DNA of 64,000 nucleotides, from positions 1,550,001-1,614,000 of the forward strand of contig NZ_JBIVRB010000001.1 of NCBI RefSeq assembly GCF_044755465.1, read 5' to 3'. How positions within the stretch are numbered: the first letter of the stretch is position 1; each line of letters begins with the position of its first letter. The notes beneath the pieces are model-generated. The model searched no databases. It worked only from the letters and a program-made list of their open reading frames with translations, and was not told where the DNA came from. A program made the translations under genes and the position numbers. This DNA is from Peterkaempfera sp044755465. GTDB taxonomy: Bacteria; Actinomycetota; Actinomycetes; Streptomycetales; Streptomycetaceae. Positions 41,652 to 49,641 of the stretch are shown here, piece by piece.

Positions 41652-44600
41652 ATGCTCGACAGGGTGCAGCGCATATCCGTCAGCCCCGTCTTCGTCGGCC
41701 GCGACCGCGAGTTGGCGGCCCTCACCGAGGCGCTCGGCCGCGCCGACGACGGGGAGCCGCAGGCGCTGCTGATCGGCGGCGAGGCCGGCGTCGGCAAGAC
41801 CCGCCTGCTGGAGGAGTTCCTGACGGCGGCGGATGCGGCCGGCGCCGTCACCACGCTCGGCGGCTGCCTGGAGGTCGGCGCCGAGGGCCTGCCGTACGCA
41901 CCGCTGGTCACCGCCCTGCGCCGCCTGCACCGCGCGCTGGGCAGCGAGTTGGAGCAGGCCGCCGACGGCCATGAGAGCCGGCTCGCCCGGCTGCTGCCCG
42001 ACTTCGGTGAGGCCGCCCCCGAGTCCAACGACGAGTACGGCCGCGCCCGGCTCTTCGAGCACACCGCCCGGCTCTTCGAGCGGCTGGCCGCCGACCGCAC
42101 CCTGGTGCTCGCGGTGGAGGACCTGCACTGGTCCGACCGCTCCACCCGTGAGCTGCTCGCCTATCTGATCCGCACCCTGCACCGCGCCCGGGTGGTGGTG
42201 GTCGCCACCTACCGCACCGACGACCTGCACCGCCGCCACCCGGTGCGGCCGTTCCTGGCCGAGCTGGAGCGGCTGCGCACCGTGCAGCGCCTGGAGCTGC
42301 CCCGGTTCGCTCGGGCCGAGGTCGAGCAGCAGCTCGCCGGCATCCTGAGCACCGCCACCCCGGACCGCGACCTGGTCTCCCGGATCTTCCGCCGCTCCGA
42401 GGGCAACCCCTTCTTCGTGGAGGAGTTGGCCTGCTCGTACAGCGAGGGGTGTCGGGTCGGCCTCAGCGACTCGCTGCGCGACATCCTGCTGGTCCGGGTC
42501 GAGGCGCTGCCCGAGCGGGCGCAGACCGTCGTCCGGGTGGCGGCCGAGGGCGGCTCGAGCGTCGAGTACGGCCTGCTCGCCGCCGTGCTCGCCCTGCCGG
42601 AGGACGACCTGATCGAGGCGCTGCGGGCCGCCGTCGGCGCCAACATCCTGGTGCCCGACCCGGACGGCGAGGGCTACCGCTTCCGCCATGCGCTGGTCCG
42701 CGAGGCGGTGGTCGACGACCTGCTGCCCGGCGAGCGCAGCCGGGTCAACCGGCGGTACGCCGCCGCGCTGGAGGCCGACCCCTCGCTGGTCCGCAGCGAC
42801 GTCCGCGCCGCCCGGCTGGCCAGTTACTGGTACCACGCCCATGACCCGGCCCGTGCGCTGCCCGCCGTGCTGCACGCCGGCCGCGAGGCCCGCCGGCGGA
42901 ACGCCTTCGCCGAGCAGCTGCGGATGCTGGAGCGCGCCCTGGAGATCTGGGACGACGTACCGGACGAGGTGCTGCCGGCCCTGCGGCCGTACGACTACGC
43001 CGACGAGTCGTACCCGCCGTGCAGCTGCGACCCCGGCACCTGCGATGCCGACTGCGAGCGGCTGCGCTTCGCGGACGTGCTGGCCGAGGCCACCGTCGCC
43101 GCCCGGCGGGCCGGCGACCGCGACCGGGGCCTGCGGTTCGTCAAGATGGCGCTGCGTCAGATCGACGAGCGGACCGATCCGCACCGCGCCGCCTGGTTCT
43201 GGCTGCAACGCGGCCGGGCCGTGCGGTACTACAACGGCACCTTCGGCGGCCCGGAGCTGGAGCGCGCCCGCGCGTTGATCGACGGCCGGGGCCCCTCCGC
43301 CGTCCAGGCGGACGTGCTCAGCCGGGCCGCCGCCGACGGGATGCTCACCCGGCCCGGCCGCGAGCACATCACGATGGCCGAGCGGGCCGCCGCCATCGCC
43401 CGCCAGGTCGGCGCCCGCTCGGTGGAGCTGCACGCGCTGCTCACCCTGGGCACCCTGCGCTGCGACTTCGGCGAGACCGAGGCCGGGTTGGCCGGGCTGC
43501 GCGAGGTCTGCGCCCGCGCCGCCGACGTGGACGACCCCGACCTGCACTGCCGCGCCTACAACAGCCTGGCCTCGCTGCTGGAGCAGGTCGGCCGGGCCGA
43601 GGAGGCGGTGGCCGCCGCCCAGGAGGGCCTGGCGCTCTCCCGCCGCTACGGAATGACCCGCTACAACGGCGTGCTGCTGACCGGCAACCTCGCCGAGGCG
43701 CTGCTCGCGCTCGGTCGGCACGAGGAGGCCGCCGCGCTGCTCGCCGACGAGGAGGACCGCCCGGCCGACGTCGTCCACGGCGACTTCCTGGAGCTGCTCC
43801 GCGGTGAGCTGGCCCTGCTGCGCGACGACCCGGCGCAGGCGGCCCACCACCTGTCCCTCTCCCGCAGCGGCCACTCCCGCCCCCAGCCGCAGAAGGTGCT
43901 GCCCGCCTTCGACCTGGCGGTGCGGACCGCCACCCGCACCGGCCGCTTCACCGACGCCCGGACGGAGCTGCTGGCCGGGGTGGGCGACGGCTTCCCGGTC
44001 GGGTACGAGCAGTACGCCTGGCCGCTGCTGGTCCACGGTGTGGCGGCCGAGGCCGACTCCCGGGGCCTGCCCGCCGCCGACCCCGGCCGGGCCGAGGTGC
44101 TGGCCACCGTCCGGGCGGCCGCCGCGCCGCTCTCCCGGGCGGTGCCGCTCTACGCCGCCTGGGCGCTGCTGCTGGAAGCGGAGCTGGCCCGCGCCGAGGG
44201 TCGGGACGGCCCCGCTGGCTGGCTGGCGGCGGTGGCGGCGCTGCGTCCGCTGGGTCGGCCGTATCCGCTGGTCATGGCGTTGCTGCGGGCCGCAGAGGCG
44301 CAGGCGGCGGCCGGGGAGCGGGCGGCGGCGGCGACGCTGCTGCGGGAGGCCGAGGAGGTCGGCCGCCGCCGGGGCGACGTCCATCTGCTGCGCGAGATCG
44401 CGGTGCTCGCGGAGCGGGCCCGGCTGCCGCTGGACGGCGCCTGCGACGGCGCCCGGCCGGAGCCCGCCGCCGAGCAGGACCCGGCGGCGGCGCTCGGGCT
44501 CACCGCGCGGGAGCGCGATGTGCTGCGGCTGCTGGCCCGGGGGTGTACCAACCGGCAGATCGCGGCGGCGCTGTACATCTCACCGAAGACGGCCAGTGTG

Positions 44601-44711
44601 CATGTCTCCAACATCCTCGCCAAGCTCGCCGTCGGCGGGCGTGGCGAGGCGGCGGCGCTGGCCCACCGGATGCGGCTCTTCCCGGAGGATCTGGCGGCGT
44701 CCGGCGCCTGA
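41652..44711 (+). CDS. Large ATP-binding LuxR-family regulator (LAL type)
   Basis: 1019 aa from the ATG at 41652; a GTG at 41664 is an alternative. N-terminal AAA/STAND ATPase (about 10-330): FVGRDRELAALTEAL, Walker A GGEAGVGKT with Lys49, Walker B LVLAVEDLHWSDRS, sensor VVVATYRTDD. The middle is a long TPR-like helical region. The C-terminal LuxR helix-turn-helix (about 950-1005) is LTARERDVLRLLARG followed by CTNRQIAAALYISPKTASVH. A Cys cluster CxCx4Cx3C (Cys457, 459, 464, 468) in PPCSCDPGTCDADCERL is unusual and could bind a metal or sense redox. LAL regulators often activate secondary-metabolite or sugar-use genes; no such cluster is adjacent. Confidence 0.9.
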   Translation: MLDRVQRISVSPVFVGRDRELAALTEALGRADDGEPQALLIGGEAGVGKTRLLEEFLTAADAAGAVTTLGGCLEVGAEGLPYAPLVTALRRLHRALGSELEQAADGHESRLARLLPDFGEAAPESNDEYGRARLFEHTARLFERLAADRTLVLAVEDLHWSDRSTRELLAYLIRTLHRARVVVVATYRTDDLHRRHPVRPFLAELERLRTVQRLELPRFARAEVEQQLAGILSTATPDRDLVSRIFRRSEGNPFFVEELACSYSEGCRVGLSDSLRDILLVRVEALPERAQTVVRVAAEGGSSVEYGLLAAVLALPEDDLIEALRAAVGANILVPDPDGEGYRFRHALVREAVVDDLLPGERSRVNRRYAAALEADPSLVRSDVRAARLASYWYHAHDPARALPAVLHAGREARRRNAFAEQLRMLERALEIWDDVPDEVLPALRPYDYADESYPPCSCDPGTCDADCERLRFADVLAEATVAARRAGDRDRGLRFVKMALRQIDERTDPHRAAWFWLQRGRAVRYYNGTFGGPELERARALIDGRGPSAVQADVLSRAAADGMLTRPGREHITMAERAAAIARQVGARSVELHALLTLGTLRCDFGETEAGLAGLREVCARAADVDDPDLHCRAYNSLASLLEQVGRAEEAVAAAQEGLALSRRYGMTRYNGVLLTGNLAEALLALGRHEEAAALLADEEDRPADVVHGDFLELLRGELALLRDDPAQAAHHLSLSRSGHSRPQPQKVLPAFDLAVRTATRTGRFTDARTELLAGVGDGFPVGYEQYAWPLLVHGVAAEADSRGLPAADPGRAEVLATVRAAAAPLSRAVPLYAAWALLLEAELARAEGRDGPAGWLAAVAALRPLGRPYPLVMALLRAAEAQAAAGERAAAATLLREAEEVGRRRGDVHLLREIAVLAERARLPLDGACDGARPEPAAEQDPAAALGLTARERDVLRLLARGCTNRQIAAALYISPKTASVHVSNILAKLAVGGRGEAAALAHRMRLFPEDLAASGA

Positions 44712-44781
44712 CCGGGCAGAACCGGTTCGGGATCGGTTCGGGATCGGTTCGGGCTGAGCGGGTTCGGGCGGGACGGGCCGG

Positions 44782-44952
44782 TCAGCTCGGGTCGGGGCGG
44801 CGGACCACCACCTGTCCCGAGGCGAGGTCGATCGGGCCCCGGCCCGGCGCCGCGTCACCCTCGTCGTCCCGGGTGACCAGCAGCCGGTTGCGCTCATCCT
44901 CCTGGTGCTTGCGGCCGGGTGCGAACAGCTCCTCGAAGATGCTGCCGAACAC
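44782..44952 (-). CDS. Small conserved-looking protein (DUF6191-like), 56 aa
   Basis: GTG start at 44952 with an excellent ribosome binding site (AAGGAGG, 5 bp upstream). The product VFGSIFEELFAPGRKHQEDE continues RNRLLVTRDDEGDAAPGRG and ends PIDLASGQVVVRRPDPS. The pattern ELFAPGRKH...ERNRL..TRDD......GRGPIDL.SG matches small proteins I remember from many Streptomyces (annotated DUF6191). Function is unknown. It is divergent from the hydroxyacid dehydrogenase gene (149-bp gap) and convergent with the LAL regulator. Confidence 0.8.
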   Translation of the reverse strand: MFGSIFEELFAPGRKHQEDERNRLLVTRDDEGDAAPGRGPIDLASGQVVVRRPDPS

Positions 44953-45101
44953 GGTGCCTCCTTCCCGGCCGCCATCGCCTTCCGCACGGCCGTACGAACC
45001 CCATCCTCACCCCGCGCGGTCGCCGCGCCAAGACCGCCGACCGGCCTGGGGAGCGGGCCCGGTTCCGCGCCCGCCCGGCACCAGGGCATAGATTCGGCAC
45101 C

Positions 45102-46061
45102 ATGTCCGCGACCCCCGCCGCACCACGCCCCGCCGCACCACTGCCCACCGTCCTGCTGCCCTACGGACCGGCCGAGACCGGCGAGCTGCCGCCCGGTCTG
45201 ACCGCCCACCACTGGGACGGCACCACCCCGCCGCCCCCGCAGGAGGTGCTGGACGCCGTCGGCTTCTTCGCCCTCCCCTATCTGAACACCGCGGCGGCGC
45301 TGCCGCTGCTGTCCCGGATGCCCCGGCTTCAGGTGGCGCAGACCCTCAGCGCCGGGGTGGACGACGTACTCCCGGCACTGCCCCCCGGTGTGACGCTCTG
45401 CAACGCCCGGGGTGTGCACGACGCCAGCACCGCCGAGCTGACGGTGGCCCTGATCCTGGCCGCGCTGCGTGACATCCCCGGCTTCGTCCGGGGTCAGGAC
45501 GCCGAGCAGTGGCGGTCCGGCTTCTACCCGGCGCTGGCCGACCGGACGGTGCTGCTGGTCGGGCACGGCGCGATCGGAGCCGCCATCGAGGACCGGCTGC
45601 TCCCGTTCGAATGCCGCGTACGAAGGGTGGCGCGCACCGCCCGGTCCACGCCCCGTGGACCGGTGCACGCGCTCCCCGAGCTCCCCGAGCTGCTGCCGGA
45701 CGCCGACGTGGTGGTGCTGATCGTCCCGCTGACCGAGCAGACCCGCGCGCTGGCGGACCAGGACTTCCTGGCCCGGATGAAGGACGGCGCGCTGCTGGTC
45801 AATGTGGCCCGTGGCCCGGTGGTGGACACCGGCGCGCTGCTCGCCGAGCTGGAGTCCGGCCGGCTGCGCGCCGCCCTCGACGTCACCGACCCCGAGCCGC
45901 TGCCGCCGGGCCACCCGCTGTGGCACGCACCCGGTGTGCTGATCAGCCCGCACGTCGGCGGCAGCACCTCGGCGTTCCTGCCGCGCGCACTGCGGCTGCT
46001 CTCGGACCAGCTGCGCCGGTACGCGGCGGGCGAGCCGCTGGAGAACCGCATCGTGGGCTGA
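45102..46061 (+). CDS. D-isomer specific 2-hydroxyacid dehydrogenase
   Basis: 319 aa, ATG at 45102. An NAD(P)-dependent enzyme of the D-lactate/glycerate/phosphoglycerate dehydrogenase superfamily. The dinucleotide motif is VLLVGHGAIGAAIEDRLLP. Active-site residues are Arg in NVARGPVVD, Glu in DPEPLPPGHPLW and His in LISPHVGGST. The N-terminal catalytic half is short (about 130 aa) and the total length is near the family norm. The substrate is unknown. It does not resemble the SerA encoded at 53500 outside the core motifs. Confidence 0.88.
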   Translation: MSATPAAPRPAAPLPTVLLPYGPAETGELPPGLTAHHWDGTTPPPPQEVLDAVGFFALPYLNTAAALPLLSRMPRLQVAQTLSAGVDDVLPALPPGVTLCNARGVHDASTAELTVALILAALRDIPGFVRGQDAEQWRSGFYPALADRTVLLVGHGAIGAAIEDRLLPFECRVRRVARTARSTPRGPVHALPELPELLPDADVVVLIVPLTEQTRALADQDFLARMKDGALLVNVARGPVVDTGALLAELESGRLRAALDVTDPEPLPPGHPLWHAPGVLISPHVGGSTSAFLPRALRLLSDQLRRYAAGEPLENRIVG

Positions 46062-46398
46062 CCGCGCCCGCGCGTCGCGCGCCCGCCCGGGATCGCGCGG
46101 GCGGATCGCGCGGGCGGGGAGAGTACACCCTGACCGGAGCCACCCCGCCCCGGGAGGCCGTCCCACTCCCCCGAACGAGCCGTTCTGCCGCGACCTTGCA
46201 CATGCACGCGCATTTACCGTTACTGTGAGTTGTGTGTGTGTGCCGCTGAGTGACGGATTTGGTGTATCGTCCCCCTCCGGAATGGGGCGCGGCGTGCGGC
46301 GGCGGTCGGCCTACCAGCCCGGCGGGAGCCGGACGCGGGCGGCGGTACCACCGCAGCCCGGGGGCGCGGAGCCCCCGAGCCGGAGGGGGAGATGTCGG
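46062..46398. other. 337-bp intergenic region, promoter region of the second GGDEF-EAL gene
   Basis: It contains GATCGCGCGGGCG twice (about 46090-46115), a BldD-like sequence GTTACTGTGAGTTGT (46219-46233), a TG run, and a GC-rich palindromic repeat (GGGGGCGCGGAGCCCCCGAG, about 46361-46380) that ends in GGAGGGGGA, which serves as the ribosome binding site of the next gene. No gene is seen. Confidence 0.45.
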
Positions 46399-49311
46399 TT
46401 GACTTCCACCGATGCCGCGCCGACCGGGACGCTGTCCACCGGCGCCCGGACCGCCCGGCTGCTGCTCGCCGCCGTCTGCGGCCTCTATGTGCTGGGCGCC
46501 GCCACCGGCTGGGGCTCCGTCCGGCTCGCCTCCGCCATGGGCGACTTCGGCCTCGCCGGGGCGGCGCTGACCGCCTCGGTCTCCTGCGCGGTGCGCGGCT
46601 GCACCGGCCGTGGCCGGTCCCGGCCCGCCTGGCTGCTGTTCGGCGTCTCGTCGCTGATGACCGGCGTCGGGAACGCCGCCTGGGGCTGGTACGAGGTGGT
46701 GCTGCGCGTCCCGGTGCCCTCGCCGTCCGCCGCCGACTACGCCTTCCTGCTGTTCGCGCCGCCCGCCGTCATCGGCCTGCTGGCGCTCGCCCAACGGCCG
46801 CGCACCGCGGCCGGCTGGGTCTGCCTGCTGCTGGACAGCTGGCTGATCGCCGGTTCGTTGTTCACCCTCAGCTGGAGCCTGGCACTGGCCGGGCCGGCCC
46901 GCAGCGACGAGCACAGCCTGCTGCGGCTCTCGCTGGCGCTCGCCTACCCGGTGCTGGACATCCTGCTGGTCAGCGTGGTGCTCGGGCTGCGCTTCCGGGC
47001 CCGGGACGGCAACCGGACCGCCGTCGGCACCGCGCTGCTCGGCCTGGCCGTCACCGTCGTCTGCGACGCGCTGTGGATGTCGCCCACCCTGCGCAGCGGC
47101 TACCACTCCGGCGGGCTGCTGGACGCCGGCTGGTTCACCGGCAGCCTGCTGCTCGCCTGGGCCCCCTGGGCGTCCGGACGCTCCCCGCAGACCACCGGCC
47201 CGGTGCGGGCCCACCCCTCGATGGCCGGCCGCCGCCGCCACGCCACGCCCTGGTTCAGCGCCCTGACGCCGTATCTGGCCGCCGGGGTCTGCACCGCCGC
47301 GCTGCTGCACGGCGCCCTCGGCCGGCACTCCATGGACCGGGTGGTGCTGGTCACCGGCTGCACCGTGGTGCTGGCACTGATCATCCGGCAGGGCATCATG
47401 CTGCTGGACAACATCTCGCTGGCCCAGGAGCTGTCCCAGAAGGAGGCCCACTTCCGCTCCCTGGTGCAGGGCTCCAGCGACGTCATCATGATCACCGGGC
47501 CGGACGGCGTGCTCTCCTACGTCAGCCCCGCCGCCCTCGGCGTCTACGGGCGCGACCCGGCCGAGCTGGTCGGCGGCCGACTGCTCGACCTGGTCCACCC
47601 CGACGACTCCGGCCATGTGCTCTGGGAGGTCAGGCGGTTCCTGGCGGGAGGCCCGGCCGCCGAGCCCACCGCCCGGATGGAGTGCCGGTTCCGCTCCGGC
47701 GACGGGGAGTGGCTGCATGTGGAGTCCACCGTCAACCGCTACCGGGACGGCCTGATCCTCAACAGCCGGGACGTCACCGAGCGGGTCCGGCTCCAGGCGC
47801 AGCTCCAGCACAACGCCTTCCACGACCCGCTGACCGACCTGCCCAACCGGGCGCTGTTCACCGACCGGGTCCGGGCCGCCCTCTCCGGGGTGCGCGGCGA
47901 GGGCCGTACCGTCGCGGTGCTCTTCCTGGACCTCGACGGCTTCAAGGCGGTCAACGACACCGCCGGGCACCAGACCGGGGACGAGCTGCTGGTGCAGGCC
48001 GCCCGCCGGCTCCAGGAGGCGGTACGGGCCGGCGACACCGTCGCCCGGCTCGGCGGCGACGAGTTCGCCGCCCTGGTGGCCGGCCGGATCGACGAGGGCC
48101 AGGTGCGCGACATCGCCGAGCGGCTGCGCGCTGTCCTCTCCGAGCCGTACCCGCTCGGCGGCACCGAGCTGGCCGTCGCCGCCAGCATCGGCATCGCCTT
48201 CGCCGGGCCCGGCACCGCCCCCGCCGAGCTGATGCGCAACGCCGACCTGGCGATGTACCGGGCCAAGTCGGCGGGCAAGGGCCGGGTCGCGGTGTACTCC
48301 CCGCAGCTCCGGGCCGACCTGAACCGCCGCACCGAGCGGGAGCAGCGGCTGCGCGGTGCCGTCCGGGAGGGGCGGCTCACCCTGCTGCACCAGCCGGTGG
48401 TGGACCTGGCCAGCGGGCAGGTCACCGCCGTGGAGGCGCTGGCCCGCTGGCACTCCGCGCAGGGGCAGCCGCTGGCCCCGGCGCAGTACATGCCGGGCGA
48501 CGCCGACGACCGCACCTCACGCTTCGCGCACTGGCTGCTGCGGCAGTCGGTCACCCAGGCTGCCGCCCGCTGGCGGCAGGACCGGGACCGCGACGCCCCG
48601 CCGGTGCCGGTGACGGTGCAGCTGGCGGCCGCCCGGGTGACCGCGCCGGGCACGGTGGAGACCGTGGAGCGGGCGCTGCGGGAGAGCGGCCTGCCGCCCG
48701 GCCTGCTGGTGCTGGCGGTCGGCGGCGGCCATGGCGAGCCCGCCGCCGGGCTGGACGAGCTGGGCCGCCGGCTGGCCGCGCTGCGCCGGCTCGGCGTGCG
48801 GGTGGCCCTGGAGGGGTTCGGTACCGGCGCCGCCTCGCTGACCTGGCTGCGGCGGCTGCCGGTGGAGATGCTCCGGCTGGACGGCGCGCTGGTGCAGGGG
48901 GTGGCGGAGTCCGCGCTCACCCGCATCCTGGCCGGCCATGTGCTGCGGCTGGGCCGCGACCTGGGCATGGCCACGGTGGCACAGGGGGTGGACGCGCCGG
49001 GGCAGGCCGCGGTGCTGCGGGAGCTGGGCTGCCGGCAGGGCCAGGGGCTGCTGTTCGCCGGACCGCTGGAGGACCGGCTGCTGCGCGCCGCGCTGCTGCG
49101 GCGGACGCTGCCGCTGCCCAGGCCGGGCGGCGCCGAGCCGCACCGGCCGCTGCCCCCGGCCGCCGACCTGCTGCGTACCGCCGCCACTCGTCCGGAGGTG
49201 CGGGCGGACCCGAGGCGACCCCGCTTCGTACAGCTCCACCACCCCTCCGACCTGCCCGAACACCGATCCATGGCCGGTCCGCATGATGAGACGTCCGTCC
49301 CACCCGCTTGA
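46399..49311 (+). CDS. Membrane PAS-GGDEF-EAL protein with intact GGDEF and degenerate EAL (RmdB-like by position)
   Basis: 970 aa from the TTG at 46399 behind GGAGGGGGA. The frame extends 58 codons further upstream, but without protein-like character. About nine transmembrane helices (1-330), a PAS domain (about 347-470, FRSLVQGSSDVIMITGPDG), a GGDEF domain with LGGDEF (552-556) intact, then an EAL-like domain. EAL itself is present (Glu679), but the other catalytic positions are changed: Asn to Gln (VTVQLA), LEITE to LAVGG, DDFGTG to EGFGTG (805-810), LKID to LRLD, AEGVE to AQGVD. It should be a cyclase or a sensor rather than a phosphodiesterase. From memory, S. coelicolor RmdB (SCO5511), a c-di-GMP phosphodiesterase, lies next to ilvB as this gene does. 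Confidence 0.88.
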   Translation: MTSTDAAPTGTLSTGARTARLLLAAVCGLYVLGAATGWGSVRLASAMGDFGLAGAALTASVSCAVRGCTGRGRSRPAWLLFGVSSLMTGVGNAAWGWYEVVLRVPVPSPSAADYAFLLFAPPAVIGLLALAQRPRTAAGWVCLLLDSWLIAGSLFTLSWSLALAGPARSDEHSLLRLSLALAYPVLDILLVSVVLGLRFRARDGNRTAVGTALLGLAVTVVCDALWMSPTLRSGYHSGGLLDAGWFTGSLLLAWAPWASGRSPQTTGPVRAHPSMAGRRRHATPWFSALTPYLAAGVCTAALLHGALGRHSMDRVVLVTGCTVVLALIIRQGIMLLDNISLAQELSQKEAHFRSLVQGSSDVIMITGPDGVLSYVSPAALGVYGRDPAELVGGRLLDLVHPDDSGHVLWEVRRFLAGGPAAEPTARMECRFRSGDGEWLHVESTVNRYRDGLILNSRDVTERVRLQAQLQHNAFHDPLTDLPNRALFTDRVRAALSGVRGEGRTVAVLFLDLDGFKAVNDTAGHQTGDELLVQAARRLQEAVRAGDTVARLGGDEFAALVAGRIDEGQVRDIAERLRAVLSEPYPLGGTELAVAASIGIAFAGPGTAPAELMRNADLAMYRAKSAGKGRVAVYSPQLRADLNRRTEREQRLRGAVREGRLTLLHQPVVDLASGQVTAVEALARWHSAQGQPLAPAQYMPGDADDRTSRFAHWLLRQSVTQAAARWRQDRDRDAPPVPVTVQLAAARVTAPGTVETVERALRESGLPPGLLVLAVGGGHGEPAAGLDELGRRLAALRRLGVRVALEGFGTGAASLTWLRRLPVEMLRLDGALVQGVAESALTRILAGHVLRLGRDLGMATVAQGVDAPGQAAVLRELGCRQGQGLLFAGPLEDRLLRAALLRRTLPLPRPGGAEPHRPLPPAADLLRTAATRPEVRADPRRPRFVQLHHPSDLPEHRSMAGPHDETSVPPA

Positions 49312-49344
49312 CACCGCCCTTCGCCCAGGAGGAAGGTCAAGGCC

Positions 49345-49386
49345 ATGCGCACCCGAATTCTCGTACTTGGCGGGCGCGTCGGCTGA
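49345..49386 (+). CDS. ilv operon leader peptide
   Basis: A 13-residue peptide, MRTRILVLGGRVG, starts at ATG 49345 behind AGGAGGAAGG. It has Ile-Leu-Val-Leu in a row and another Val, so ribosome movement through it reads the supply of branched-chain aminoacyl-tRNAs. A near-identical peptide precedes ilvB in other actinomycetes as I recall. Together with the terminator at 49425-49457 it forms a transcription attenuator for ilvB-ilvN-ilvC. Confidence 0.88.
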   Translation: MRTRILVLGGRVG

Positions 49387-49424
49387 CCGGACAGCAGTGC
49401 CGGATCGCAGAAGCTGACGCGCTA

Positions 49425-49457
49425 CCCCTCGCATGCCCTGGGCACGAGGGGTTTTTT
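49425..49457 (+). terminator. ilv attenuator terminator
   Basis: CCCCTCG/CGAGGGG stem with an inner TGCC/GGCA helix, directly followed by six T (49452-49457): a textbook intrinsic terminator, rare in such GC-rich DNA. It lies 38 bp after the leader peptide stop. The sequence between (CCGGACAGCAGTGCCGG, 49387-49403) can form a competing hairpin. Confidence 0.88.
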
Positions 49458-49641
49458 GCTGCACGAAACCCGCTCGACCCGCCCGACCACTGCCCGCAGC
49501 AGCCCCCCACGGGGGCCGCGAGGGCCGCGATTCGCAGTCCACCGCACCGGCCGCGCACCATGGAAGACAGCCACCGAGCGCCGCCGGGCGACCGCCGCAG
49601 GAAGCCTCGCCCCGTGGCGCAACCCGAGAAGAGACAGGCAG

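Noticed and set aside
41436..44384. A 982-codon minus-strand frame opposite the LuxR-type regulator, and similar long antisense frames elsewhere (for example 48517-51657, 54660-58046)
   Set aside because: All are shadows of genes with clear domain motifs on the other strand; none shows a family motif.
45102..46061. A second serA for the hydroxyacid dehydrogenase
   Set aside because: It lacks the ASB and ACT domains and differs from SerA outside the common active-site motifs.
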